This document shows, piece by piece, positions 16,780 through 24,562 of a stretch of 44,057 nt of DNA (position 1 is the stretch's first letter; every line of letters starts with the position of its first letter). Under the pieces are notes generated by a model, which saw nothing but the letters and a program-made list of their open reading frames with translations, did no database searches and had not been told where the DNA came from. The translations under genes were made by a program, and so were the position numbers. Origin of the DNA: JAAUQA01 sp036351435 (GTDB lineage: Bacteria > Pseudomonadota > Gammaproteobacteria > Competibacterales > Competibacteraceae). The stretch lies in contig JAZBPA010000308.1 in the NCBI GenBank assembly GCA_036351435.1, positions 1-44,057 on the forward strand, read 5' to 3'.

Positions 16780-17443
16780 GGCTATGCTCTGTCGTTTTTA
16801 ATTCGATCATCAGTTTACCGAGTAGCATTTTTGCTTGGTGTTGACTCAGCCACCAGGGTGGATCGGCCATGTCAGCTTGCCAGTGCCGGGGCAACTTCAT
16901 CATCAGGCGTTGTACTAAGGCTGGTGCTTGGCCGCTGAATGCGCTGCTCAGACAGCCGATACCGGCGCGCCATGTGTGCTCACGACAGTGATCTGCCTGC
17001 CAGGCCGGATCAGTGGAATTTTCCAGCGGTGGGGCTAAAAACGGCGCACGTTTTAGGGCGAACAAATAGGCCTCTTCGCCCAGCTGCTCACGCAGCGCTA
17101 GTACCTCCTGACGCAACACGGTGTGCTGGATTTGCCGACTATAGCGACACAGGCCGGCATGGAGCACCAGTGCGGCAATATCCGCTTCCGGCAATAGCGC
17201 GATGCGCAGCAGCGGTTCTTCAATCGCAAAACAATACTGATCAGGCAATCCAAATTGCTGCAATAAATACTGCGACAGTTGTGCTCCGACCCTTGAGCAA
17301 GCTGTTAATTGGGCTAGCAAGTTGCCGTGTGGCAGTGATTCTAGCCAACTGTCATGCAGATACTGGCTGGGCAGCAGATTGAACTCACAAACCGCTGCGA
17401 GCAGTGCCCGATCAGGCACTGCGGTGATTTCTAGTTTGGGCAT
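16757..17443 (-). CDS. sctK: SctK, T3SS sorting-platform protein (YscK family)
   Basis: 228 residues with no membrane segments. Its place between sctJ and sctL, and the segments FNLLPSQYLHDSW near the N terminus and WWLSQHQAKMLLGKLMIEL near the C terminus, fit YscK/OrgA-type proteins, which connect the inner-membrane ring to SctQ pods. Sequence conservation in this family is low, so the call rests on both pattern and strict Ysc gene order. It overlaps sctJ (32 bases) and sctL (23 bases), implying coupled translation. Confidence 0.82.
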   Translation of the reverse strand: MPKLEITAVPDRALLAAVCEFNLLPSQYLHDSWLESLPHGNLLAQLTACSRVGAQLSQYLLQQFGLPDQYCFAIEEPLLRIALLPEADIAALVLHAGLCRYSRQIQHTVLRQEVLALREQLGEEAYLFALKRAPFLAPPLENSTDPAWQADHCREHTWRAGIGCLSSAFSGQAPALVQRLMMKLPRHWQADMADPPWWLSQHQAKMLLGKLMIELKTTEHSHADLSQT

Positions 17444-18284
17444 TCGGCCGACGCCAGGATAGGTTTAACGTTTGTGCAGAACGCTTTTTAGAAGTCGCAC
17501 TTCCAATTGCTTTAGGATCGTTGGGTGTTTGACGATAGAGTCGCCAACCCAAATAGCCACACCCAGCAAGTGCCACTATCAGCATCCCGCCCAGCCCCCA
17601 GATCATGGCCTTCAGATTATTCAGCTCCGTCATCCCGACCACTATGCCACCTTGTCCAGGGATTTCTGGAATATCGGCGGGTAACATGACCACCGATACC
17701 TTGTCATAGCTCAAGCCCTCAATGCTCTTCTCGACAATCAGCTTGATCTCGGACTTGATGTCTTCCAGGTGACTTTCCGGCAGATATTTGATGAACACAG
17801 AAGCGGAGGATGGTTTGACTTGATCGGTAAAGGGGTCATTTTCCGGCAGCACGATATGGACCCTAGCGGTGATCACGCCATCAATCCGCGACAGCGTTTC
17901 CTGCACATCCTGCGATAGTCCATAGATAAATCGAATGCGTTCTTCCAACGGCGAGGAAATCAAACCTTCTTTTTTGAACAAATCTTTAATGCTGGCATGT
18001 TTCTCCCGCGGAAACCCCTGCTCTTTGAGTAACGCCATCGCTGTCGGCATCTGTCCCTGCTGAACATGAATGGCGAAAGTGCCAGTTTTCTTTTCCCGGA
18101 TTTTCTCGCTATTGATGCCGTTGCGCAGCAAAATCGCCATCATATCGTTAGCATCGTGCTCCGGTAACTGGCTGTACAACTCCATTTTGCAGCCTGTCAG
18201 CAGGACGATTGCCAACAGCAATATGCACAAGATGGCTCGTTTGCAAAATTGGCCTTTTGATAAGCAACGCTGTAAACAGTTCAT
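17412..18284 (-). CDS. sctJ: SctJ, T3SS inner-membrane ring lipoprotein
   Basis: 290 residues. A lipobox, VLLTGC with Cys32, follows a hydrophobic leader. The two ring-building domains are clear: KMELYSQLPEHDANDMMAIL starts RBM1, and RVHIVLPENDPF with SASVFIKYLPE marks RBM2 (residues about 140-215). A C-terminal membrane helix (about 225-250, MIWGLGGMLIVALAGCGYLG) follows. SctJ forms the inner ring of the basal body with SctD. It starts 192 bases after the DUF1521 gene, with a palindromic element in the gap. Confidence 0.95.
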   Translation of the reverse strand: MNCLQRCLSKGQFCKRAILCILLLAIVLLTGCKMELYSQLPEHDANDMMAILLRNGINSEKIREKKTGTFAIHVQQGQMPTAMALLKEQGFPREKHASIKDLFKKEGLISSPLEERIRFIYGLSQDVQETLSRIDGVITARVHIVLPENDPFTDQVKPSSASVFIKYLPESHLEDIKSEIKLIVEKSIEGLSYDKVSVVMLPADIPEIPGQGGIVVGMTELNNLKAMIWGLGGMLIVALAGCGYLGWRLYRQTPNDPKAIGSATSKKRSAQTLNLSWRRPNAQTRNHRSA

Positions 18285-18357
18285 GGCTGGGTCCTGCCGC
18301 AGTCAAAGGTATGATTTGCCCACGTCGCGCCACAACACGAAAACGACCCGGATGCGA

Positions 18358-18429
18358 TTATCAAGACCGTCTGCGGTAGGGATACCGCAGTCGAACCTAC
18401 AGGGAGGTATTTACGGCGAGTCTTGATAA
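18358..18429. repeat. nested palindromic element between DUF1521 gene and sctJ
   Basis: An outer 10-base inverted repeat (TTATCAAGAC at 18358-18367, GTCTTGATAA at 18420-18429) encloses a perfect 8-base stem-loop (CTGCGGTA at 18371-18378, TACCGCAG at 18383-18390). The unit looks like a REP-type or tiny mobile palindrome lodged inside the operon. It could set the ratio of DUF1521 protein to downstream ring components by processing or attenuation. Confidence 0.55.
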
Positions 18430-18476
18430 CGCTATCCAGGTCGATATGGCGGAGGCATAGCAAAGGTAACAGACGA

Positions 18477-20093
18477 TTAACGCTCGACCACCTCGACTTC
18501 ATTCTGTAAAGCGTTACCCATAGCCTGATTGGAGGTGATGACATCGCCATCCGCATTGGTCCAGTCATCTACGCCGTTTTCTTCATAGAAGACGTAGCCA
18601 TCATTGTGCGCAGCATCAAGCGCTTCGCCATTGTTCATGACGTCGCTGATCTGCACATTGTTATCAGCGACCCCAGTTACCTGGATAGCTTGGTCGCCCT
18701 TGGTGATGGTCACCGTATCGGTCACAGTCGTGCCGTTATCTCTGGGCTGAGTGTGTACCGTGATCTTGGTACCGTCATCCAGGACAAAGGTGGAATCTTG
18801 CTTAAAGTCCCACTTACCGCCGTCATTTTCTTTGACGTGCGGGTCGCCCCAGATATTCACTTCATTGCCGTCAGCATCTTTGATGTGCCAGGACTGACGA
18901 TCATTATCGAAACTCAATTCATAACCATTATCCAGCTGAATGGTGTTGTTCTCCTGATCAACCTGCCAGGAACCGTCAGAAGCCCTGCTGGTAGTGCTGC
19001 TGTCTGACGTACCGAGGTTTTCCAGATTATCGGTGACTTCGCGCAATGCCTCGGTCACAGCGTCCATCTTGTCCGCCAATGCCTCGGGCGACCGATCAGA
19101 ACCGATGTTTAGCGCATCGGCCGCCTTTTCGAACTGATCGGCAGCGTGTTGCAGCGCCTTGTAAATGCCGTTATCGTTCAAGAAACCGGGATCGGTCGCA
19201 TCTTCAAGCCCCTCGACGGCTTCCTTCAGTTGTTGGGCAGCCGCTTCGAATGCCTGTCCGGCTTCGGGATCATCAGGATTCTGCGCCAGCTGTTCGGCGG
19301 CGGCCCGCAACTCGTCGATCGCTTGTTCTACGGCGCGGAATTCTTCGCCACTCAATTCACCTTTGAGTCGATCACAACAATCATCTAATTCCTCGGCCGC
19401 TTCAAGCAAGCTTTGCACCGCTGTGCTGGGAGCACTGTCAGATGCACTGGTCGATTGATCCTGGCTGCTGGACGGTTCGTTACTCAGTTGTTGCAATGCG
19501 TCGGTTACGCCTTCCAGCTTATCCAGCATCTCCGGTAGGGCCTCTTTCAAAATATCGGCACCATCGGTTCGATACGGCGCGCGCAGGAAGGCATCGGTAG
19601 CATCCTCGAACTCATCGACAGCGTTTTGCAGCGTTTCGAAGGCGTCATCCGGGATCTGTCCTTCCAACCCAGCCACGGTCCGTTTCAATTCGATGGCGGC
19701 GTATTTCGCATCCATCATCGCTTCGCTGTCGCCCGGGTCATCGCTCAATTTATCGAGCGCCGCTTTGAGTTGATCTATGGCGGCTTCCACTTCGTCGAAT
19801 GCGCCGCTGTTTTGTTGTCCGCGCAGTTGATCGGCTAGTTCGTCCAGTTCATCGGCGGCCTCGGATAATTCAGAAAACAGCTCGCCGATCTCGCCATCGC
19901 CGCTGATCGAACCGGAAATTCGGTCGAAAACGCCTCGATAACTACTAGTCGGCGCACGCTCGTCTAGCAATACATTGCTTTGCGCAGTCGTGCCGTTGTT
20001 AAACAACGGGTCGGTCATGCCCGAACCATTCTGAGTTAGCATAGACGGCTGGTTAGTGGAGAAAGATACCGTTGTCGATACAGTTACATTCAT
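18477..20093 (-). CDS. T3SS-operon protein with duplicated helical repeats and a C-terminal DUF1521 (NopE-type self-cleavage) domain
   Basis: 538 residues, very acidic, no signal peptide. Residues 1-60 are Ser/Thr/Asn-rich, like T3SS secretion signals. Two related helical units follow (about 71-203 and 227-360; compare EAADELDELADQL with EAAEELDDCCDRL and AIDQLKAALDKL with AIDELRAAAEQL). The C terminus (about 376-500) matches DUF1521, the metal-ion-inducible autocleavage domain of Bradyrhizobium NopE effectors: DNGYELSFDND, IWGDPHVKENDGGKWDF, STFVLDDGTKITVHTQ. NopE1 cleaves within GD-PHVD; here the bond would be Asp417-Pro418. AGGAGA precedes the ATG. It sits between sctI and sctJ, where Ysc loci have no such gene. 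Likely a secreted, calcium-triggered component or effector; the role is inferred. Confidence 0.82.
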   Translation of the reverse strand: MNVTVSTTVSFSTNQPSMLTQNGSGMTDPLFNNGTTAQSNVLLDERAPTSSYRGVFDRISGSISGDGEIGELFSELSEAADELDELADQLRGQQNSGAFDEVEAAIDQLKAALDKLSDDPGDSEAMMDAKYAAIELKRTVAGLEGQIPDDAFETLQNAVDEFEDATDAFLRAPYRTDGADILKEALPEMLDKLEGVTDALQQLSNEPSSSQDQSTSASDSAPSTAVQSLLEAAEELDDCCDRLKGELSGEEFRAVEQAIDELRAAAEQLAQNPDDPEAGQAFEAAAQQLKEAVEGLEDATDPGFLNDNGIYKALQHAADQFEKAADALNIGSDRSPEALADKMDAVTEALREVTDNLENLGTSDSSTTSRASDGSWQVDQENNTIQLDNGYELSFDNDRQSWHIKDADGNEVNIWGDPHVKENDGGKWDFKQDSTFVLDDGTKITVHTQPRDNGTTVTDTVTITKGDQAIQVTGVADNNVQISDVMNNGEALDAAHNDGYVFYEENGVDDWTNADGDVITSNQAMGNALQNEVEVVER

Positions 20094-20179
20094 TTCTGAC
20101 GTCTCCTAATGGGCCTATTTGAGCCCGGTTGGGCGGTGCATGCAAACAAGCGGTGGTTGGCCCGGTTGCGGCGCGGGCA

Positions 20180-20851
20180 TCAGCCTCCGCTACGGAATAA
20201 GGTGGTCAAGCCTTGGCTGGTCTGGGAAACAGCCGACGTCAAAATGCGGACCTTGGTTAACCAGAACTCCGTGCTCAGATACCAACGCGTCGATTCGCCT
20301 GAATACTCAAGCCCGGCTTCATACGTCGCCTTGTTGCGCTCTTGAATTGCGTGTAGCCTATCGGAGAATTCCTCAATAGCTGCCGCTGTCTCATCGGTAT
20401 TCAGGTTGCTGTGGTGTATGGGAGTGGTATCTGCAGTGATGTCGGTGGCAATGGTCTTATCCATGTAGGTGTCGAAATCGGCTGATGGATTAATACCGGT
20501 GTCCAGCGTATTGTGATGGACTACTTGATCTGCGCCAGCGCTTGGCGACTGTTGTTGCAGATAGGTTCTGAAACTGGGCCATTCGAATAACCGATCCATG
20601 ATTTTCTGGTAATTTTGATCCATTTGCACGATGCCGTTCATCAGCTTATCGCTGAATTCGCCAGCTTTGCCGGTGGGTTCAGTTACCACGATATCGTCGA
20701 CCGGGGGCACTATATCAGCTTCAGCCGGAGCCTCAAGAGTGGCTTCAAACTGCGCTGTATCAGTAGCTTGGGGTGGTGAGGGGGAAGTCCATTGCTCCTG
20801 CCTAAGGGTCGCTTCGGCAATGGCTTGGACCGCTGCAATCGATTCGGACAT
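20180..20851 (-). CDS. sctI: SctI-like T3SS inner rod protein (long form)
   Basis: 223 residues. The C-terminal helix (WLTKVRILTSAVSQTSQGL, then TTLFRSGG) is the recognisable rod-protein end: SctI proteins finish with an amphipathic helix containing SAV/TSQG and LFR. Position between the YscG-like gene and sctJ agrees with Ysc order. The protein is about twice the length of YscI or PrgJ; the extra N-terminal 120 residues are low-complexity and acidic. SctI connects needle and export gate and influences substrate switching. The call depends on the last 35 residues and gene order. Confidence 0.72.
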   Translation of the reverse strand: MSESIAAVQAIAEATLRQEQWTSPSPPQATDTAQFEATLEAPAEADIVPPVDDIVVTEPTGKAGEFSDKLMNGIVQMDQNYQKIMDRLFEWPSFRTYLQQQSPSAGADQVVHHNTLDTGINPSADFDTYMDKTIATDITADTTPIHHSNLNTDETAAAIEEFSDRLHAIQERNKATYEAGLEYSGESTRWYLSTEFWLTKVRILTSAVSQTSQGLTTLFRSGG

Positions 20852-20913
20852 GGTGCCGCCTTCGCGTTTATACTGGCCCGGCAGTGCCGAGGCCGCCGAA
20901 CGCGTCTCGCGAA

Positions 20914-21312
20914 TCAGGGGAGCAGATACGCTTTAGCGATGGTCTGCTCATCAACATTACCCCGGCTAATCACCTCCTCCAGCAAGCGATTGCCTTCGGT
21001 GGTCTGGCCGACCTGTTTTAATGCGAGGCCGAGAAAGCATTTAGCTGTCATGTTGTCAGGTTCAACCGGCAATACTTCATTGCGCAACAATGCGATCGCC
21101 TCGTCGTAGCAACTACCACTGATACGGGCGATAGCCACACCGATCAATACCGGGACTTGTTGCGTTCGCATGGCTCGAATCCCGTCCATGATCACTTGCC
21201 CTTCCTGGACCAGTCCTTTGAAGCACGCCATGTAGCCGACTTGGGATAGGGTTCTCAGCAGTTCAGCAGGTATTTCCACCGGAGTGATTCCTCGTAAGCC
21301 ATGGATGTTCAT
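20914..21312 (-). CDS. yscG: YscG-like TPR chaperone for the T3SS needle subunit
   Basis: 132 residues, all helical, with TPR-like periodicity (YMACFKGLVQEGQVIMDGIR, YDEAIALLRNEVLPVEPDN, CFLGLALKQVGQTTEGNRLL). In Yersinia the TPR protein YscG with YscE keeps the needle subunit YscF from polymerising in the cytosol. Here it is directly downstream of the presumed needle gene and the YscE-like gene, in the same order as yscE-F-G. HrpB1-type TPR proteins are the alternative. Confidence 0.75.
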   Translation of the reverse strand: MNIHGLRGITPVEIPAELLRTLSQVGYMACFKGLVQEGQVIMDGIRAMRTQQVPVLIGVAIARISGSCYDEAIALLRNEVLPVEPDNMTAKCFLGLALKQVGQTTEGNRLLEEVISRGNVDEQTIAKAYLLP

Positions 21313-21388
21313 TCAGTAACCCTGCTGCCCACCCGATTATGCATCGGCTCGCTAAGCAGCAGGGGATCGTCGCCGTCCCAATCAGCAA

Positions 21389-21598
21389 TTACTGGGTGAT
21401 TTGCTGGGACTGGGTATTGCTCAACTTCGAAATCGATTCACCAATGGCACCCTGGCGCTCGATACCGGACATCACCGTATCGAACTTGGTTTTTTCATTG
21501 GTGGATTCGGAGCTGTAGGTCATGCCGATTTCCTGCATTGCGATCTGGTCGGCGAGCAGTTGGTCAGCAGTTGCTTGAAAGCCAGCGATATCAGCCAT
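21389..21598 (-). CDS. probable T3SS needle subunit (SctF position), atypical sequence
   Basis: 69 residues, two short amphipathic helices, no signal peptide, no Cys or Trp. It occupies the sctF slot between YscE-like and YscG-like genes, and its size and small soluble character suit a needle protomer. However, it lacks the family landmarks I would expect, such as a PxNP turn between the helices and the hydrophobic C-terminal end (it ends NTQSQQITQ). GAGGAAACGACC precedes the start, a good ribosome site. The function is therefore assigned by position, and it could be a different secreted small protein. Confidence 0.5.
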   Translation of the reverse strand: MADIAGFQATADQLLADQIAMQEIGMTYSSESTNEKTKFDTVMSGIERQGAIGESISKLSNTQSQQITQ

Positions 21599-21728
21599 GG
21601 TCGTTTCCTCTGTTAGTTACGATTCAATGGATCAGTGAACTGCGAAATGGAGTCACCACAGCTGGGCAGGGGGCTTGTGACCGTCCCATTCACAGCGGCG
21701 CCGGGTGCTGTCCGGTGGCCATCCTCGC

Positions 21729-21746
21729 CGCGCGGCACGCCGCGCG
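21729..21746. repeat. GC-rich hairpin between YscE-like and sctF-position genes
   Basis: CGCGCGGC and GCCGCGCG pair perfectly around a two-base centre in the 183-base gap upstream of the needle-position gene. It stands out from the surrounding sequence. It may be an mRNA processing or stability element that lets the downstream small gene be expressed more than the upstream ones. Confidence 0.5.
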
Positions 21747-21781
21747 CATTCCTGAAAACCGATAGGCAGTGCAACATCATG

Positions 21782-22021
21782 TTAGCCGCGGGCACGCAGG
21801 CGCGGTCCCAGTTCTTCGACGGCGTTGCTGGCGGCATCCAGCGCCTTTAACAACTGGTCAAGGCGCTGATATTGGGTCGGGTTGACGCCTCGATTCAATT
21901 CTTGCCGGATCAGCTGCGCATTACTGCGGAATTCATCGACCAGTTGGCGCTGGTAGACACCGTTAGTGTCATTTTGCAAAGCCAATTCAATATCGAGATA
22001 AGCCGGTTGCTGTTCCATCAT
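21782..22021 (-). CDS. yscE: YscE-like T3SS needle co-chaperone
   Basis: 79 residues forming a helical hairpin. The pattern LIRQELNRGVNPTQYQRLD followed by LLKALDAASNAVEELG matches YscE, in which a G-x-x-x-x-QY turn joins two helices. YscE pairs with YscG to hold the needle subunit. Its ATG overlaps the sctD stop by four bases, so expression is coupled to sctD. A second ATG follows immediately at 22018. Confidence 0.75.
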   Translation of the reverse strand: MMEQQPAYLDIELALQNDTNGVYQRQLVDEFRSNAQLIRQELNRGVNPTQYQRLDQLLKALDAASNAVEELGPRLRARG

Positions 22022-23373
22022 TTGCCTCCCAGGTAGTAGGCATAGTCGCGGTTATTGCGGGTCAGTACGATACGATCGTGGGCAATGGTTTTGATGTAAT
22101 AGCCGTTAGGCAAACGAGCGCCCTCCATGTACTGGCGATCGTCTTTGGTAATGAAAAAGGCGGTAGCGCCGACACTGACGCTTTTGATGTCTATTTCGAT
22201 GGCGTTACGGGTTTCATGGATGCGTGCCTGGACGACAGGATGGTGACCGTAACGGCTGCGAAACCGTTGCTGCACCTTACCCCATGCCAGTAACTCCTGA
22301 CTCCCCAGCGTGCCTTTCACATGCAGCTGATCGCCCTCGACAGTGACGGTTAACAAGTTGTTGATAGACTGGTCGCGCAACCAGCTCCGCAATAGTTCGG
22401 CACGCATTGCAGCGGTTTCCACAGCGCTATCATTGATGGTGCGGACGCCCGGTATGTCCTGGCGTAGGGTGTTCAAGCTAGTACGCCACAAGGCTTCGTC
22501 CCCGACGTAACCCTGCATGACTAATTCCCCAGATGTATTGGCCTTGATCTGCAGGTCTTCAATACCTAAGGCTTCCAAAACCGCAGCGGCCGAGTCGGCC
22601 AATTCGTCGGTAATCCAAATGTGTTGTTGCAGTGGCGTATCCAGCGACTGCAGAGCATCTTCCAGCGCCGTCTTCTGTGCGGCGCTTTCAACGTAACCAC
22701 TCACCTTGAGCTTTTTATTGGTTTCGGCGACCTGGATTTGCTCCAATCCAAGCTGTTCGGTGAGATAACGAACTTGTTCGGCGGGAGTGGGGGTGCTCAC
22801 TATTGAGCGCACTGGATAGGTATTACCCATACTGAACACCAGCAGGCCACCGACAAACAGCGTTGAAACACCACCGAAAGAAAGGCGGCGATGGGTCAGC
22901 AAACGGCGCATTTGAGTTATTTCGGTTGATTTACTAAACACCGACTCTGTCGGTTGTGTCGATGCAGATGCGACGGCATCGGAATCGGCAGCATGAGTAT
23001 CCTCTTTGCACTCTGCAGTGGGCTGAGTGCCCTGTAACTGCGGCAATTGGATAATCGGCCAGTCTTGACCCGGATGGCCGCAGCAAAAGTGGGTTGTCCC
23101 CAGCGTGATGACTTGGTGCCAGCCTACGGTTAAGTTGGTTTGTGTGAGTTCTCGGCCCTGGTAATACCCTGGTCTTGCTAATAACCGCCCGCTGATGCCG
23201 GCCACATCGACAATCAATTCAAGATGGCGTTCGGCAATTGCCGCGTCGTTCAAAACGATGTCGCAGTCCGCTGCTCGGCCGAGGACGTAAACCCCGCGTT
23301 GCAGTTGAATCTCCGCACCGGCATGGGGACCAGAGTAGATTTTGATGAGGAAGGTGAATGACTCGTTTTCCAT
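22018..23373 (-). CDS. sctD: SctD, T3SS inner-membrane ring protein with FHA domain
   Basis: 451 residues from ATG 23373; a TTG at 23403, directly abutting the sctC stop, would add ten residues. The N-terminal cytoplasmic FHA domain is clear (YVLGRAADCDIVLNDAAIAE, then RHLELIVD). One membrane helix lies near residue 175 (FGGVSTLFVGGLLVFSMG). The periplasmic part has repeated BON-like ring-building modules (VSGYVESAAQKTALEDALQS; VMQGYVGDEALWRTSLNTL; VKGTLGSQELLAWGKVQQRF). SctD forms the outer of the two inner-membrane rings and normally contacts SctC N0. The gene sits between sctC and yscE as in Yersinia. Confidence 0.92.
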   Translation of the reverse strand: MENESFTFLIKIYSGPHAGAEIQLQRGVYVLGRAADCDIVLNDAAIAERHLELIVDVAGISGRLLARPGYYQGRELTQTNLTVGWHQVITLGTTHFCCGHPGQDWPIIQLPQLQGTQPTAECKEDTHAADSDAVASASTQPTESVFSKSTEITQMRRLLTHRRLSFGGVSTLFVGGLLVFSMGNTYPVRSIVSTPTPAEQVRYLTEQLGLEQIQVAETNKKLKVSGYVESAAQKTALEDALQSLDTPLQQHIWITDELADSAAAVLEALGIEDLQIKANTSGELVMQGYVGDEALWRTSLNTLRQDIPGVRTINDSAVETAAMRAELLRSWLRDQSINNLLTVTVEGDQLHVKGTLGSQELLAWGKVQQRFRSRYGHHPVVQARIHETRNAIEIDIKSVSVGATAFFITKDDRQYMEGARLPNGYYIKTIAHDRIVLTRNNRDYAYYLGGK

Positions 23374-23403
23374 GATCTTGTCTCGTGTCCCGCAGGCGTG
23401 CAA

Positions 23404-24147
23404 CTAGCGCTTGGCCGCTTGCAATGCACGGGCTTGCGACAGTGCCGGGCCGATGAGGGGAGGATCACCAGGACCGACCAGGGGTATGGTCTTGCCGATG
23501 GTAATGTTGTCGGAAGTCACCGGGCCATCTTGCAAACGGATAGTTTTAACCGGCGCAATCATCGCGGTGAGTTCAGATGGTGGGGCAGTCGTGTAATTAA
23601 TGACGCCTTCCTCATTGACCCATTTGTAAACCAAGCCAGCCGCCGGACCGTCTTCGGCATCAAAGACTTTGGCCATTTCCATAACCAGACTGACGAAGCG
23701 CTTGGGACCAGCGAAATAGATCAACCGGTCAGGTTCTGAAACCCGCCAATGAAAGCGCGAATCAATTACCCCCAAACGATCCAGCGAGTCGCTAAATTCC
23801 TTAACACTGGCGTGTTTGAGTTGCAAAGTGGCAGTATGCACCTCGTCCATCGGATAGATGTAAAGCGCTTGCCCGTCGTAGTACCAGGTCAATTTGTAGG
23901 CATCGACCAAGCGGGAGAAAATTTCGCCGGGTTGAGTTTGCTCGAAATGCACGTTGACGATATCTTCAATTTGGCCGCTGATGACAACCGGAATGCCTTG
24001 AGTAGCAACCAAACTTTTCAAGACATCGCGCAAAGGTTCCTGATCGGAGTAATGCGAGTAAGGCTGTGTTGACCACTGCAATTCGGCAGCCTGCACTTGA
24101 ACTAGGCTGAGCAGGACCCCTATGGCGGCACCGACTGCTTTACTCAT
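23404..24147 (-). CDS. sctC: SctC N-terminal part only: N0-N1 domains without secretin pore
   Basis: 247 residues; complete secretins of this class are usually above 500. A signal peptide ends after VQA at residue 20. N0 covers about 25-100 (SDQEPLRDVLKSLVATQGIP, VVISG) and N1 about 105-165 (LKHASVKEFSDSLDRLGVID, YFAGPKRFVSLVMEMAKVFD). Then comes a short DUF4124-like stretch (VYKWVNEEGVINYTTAPP, 173-190) and a Pro/Gly tail. The stop is immediately followed by sctD, so the pore domain is absent, not frameshifted. GAGGA precedes the ATG. Rhizobial systems split SctC into RhcC1 and RhcC2; this is analogous to RhcC1, but no second part is in the window. Confidence 0.82.
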   Translation of the reverse strand: MSKAVGAAIGVLLSLVQVQAAELQWSTQPYSHYSDQEPLRDVLKSLVATQGIPVVISGQIEDIVNVHFEQTQPGEIFSRLVDAYKLTWYYDGQALYIYPMDEVHTATLQLKHASVKEFSDSLDRLGVIDSRFHWRVSEPDRLIYFAGPKRFVSLVMEMAKVFDAEDGPAAGLVYKWVNEEGVINYTTAPPSELTAMIAPVKTIRLQDGPVTSDNITIGKTIPLVGPGDPPLIGPALSQARALQAAKR

Positions 24148-24269
24148 CGCTTCGTCCTCACTGATTGGTTGTGAGTGATCTTAGAGAAATTCTGGATGCC
24201 GCAAAATAGAGCTATGGCATTAGCGCAGAGGGACTATTTCGTTAGTTATAGTGCTTTATGCAGGGGTTA

Positions 24270-24292
24270 AAACGGGTGATTAAACGGGTGAT
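24270..24292 (-). promoter_or_regulatory. direct repeat AAACGGGTGAT x2 upstream of sctC
   Basis: AAACGGGTGAT occurs at 24270-24280 and again at 24282-24292, about 120 bases upstream of the sctC start codon. Two tandem 11-base copies one helical turn apart (12-base period) are a typical layout for a dimeric activator or repressor site. The LuxR-type regulator encoded at 29.8 kb is a candidate binder; this is speculative. Confidence 0.35.
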
Positions 24293-24391
24293 CACGAATC
24301 TAGGTTTGAATGGCGGATACTATTTCTGTGAAAACAGAATACACTCCACCAACCACCTGCACCACACGGCAACTATGTGAGGTCTAAAGAA

Positions 24392-24562
24392 ATGTGGAAA
24401 GACTCGATCGTCGAGGAAACGCGAAAAAGACGTGATGAACTGGCACAACGTTCCAAATACTATATCAAAGCCATCGGCGAAGAATTATGACGCCTGCGGA
24501 GAGAGAACAAGCAGAAACCGATCACATGTTACCCGAAACGGGTTAATCCATCTGCGGCATGA
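24392..24562 (+). pseudogene. small conserved-type protein interrupted by an in-frame TGA
   Basis: The frame from ATG 24392 reads MWKDSIVEETRKRRDELAQR and on to AIGEEL, then TGA (24488-24490), then continues in the same frame RLRRENKQKPITCYPKRVNP to a second stop at 24562. The MWKD-IVEE-R-R start and the PxPKR-like end resemble a widespread family of roughly 55-75 residue bacterial proteins that often lie next to toxin genes as putative antitoxins. A single base change explains the stop. GAGG lies nine bases upstream. No partner toxin is seen beside it. Confidence 0.45.
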
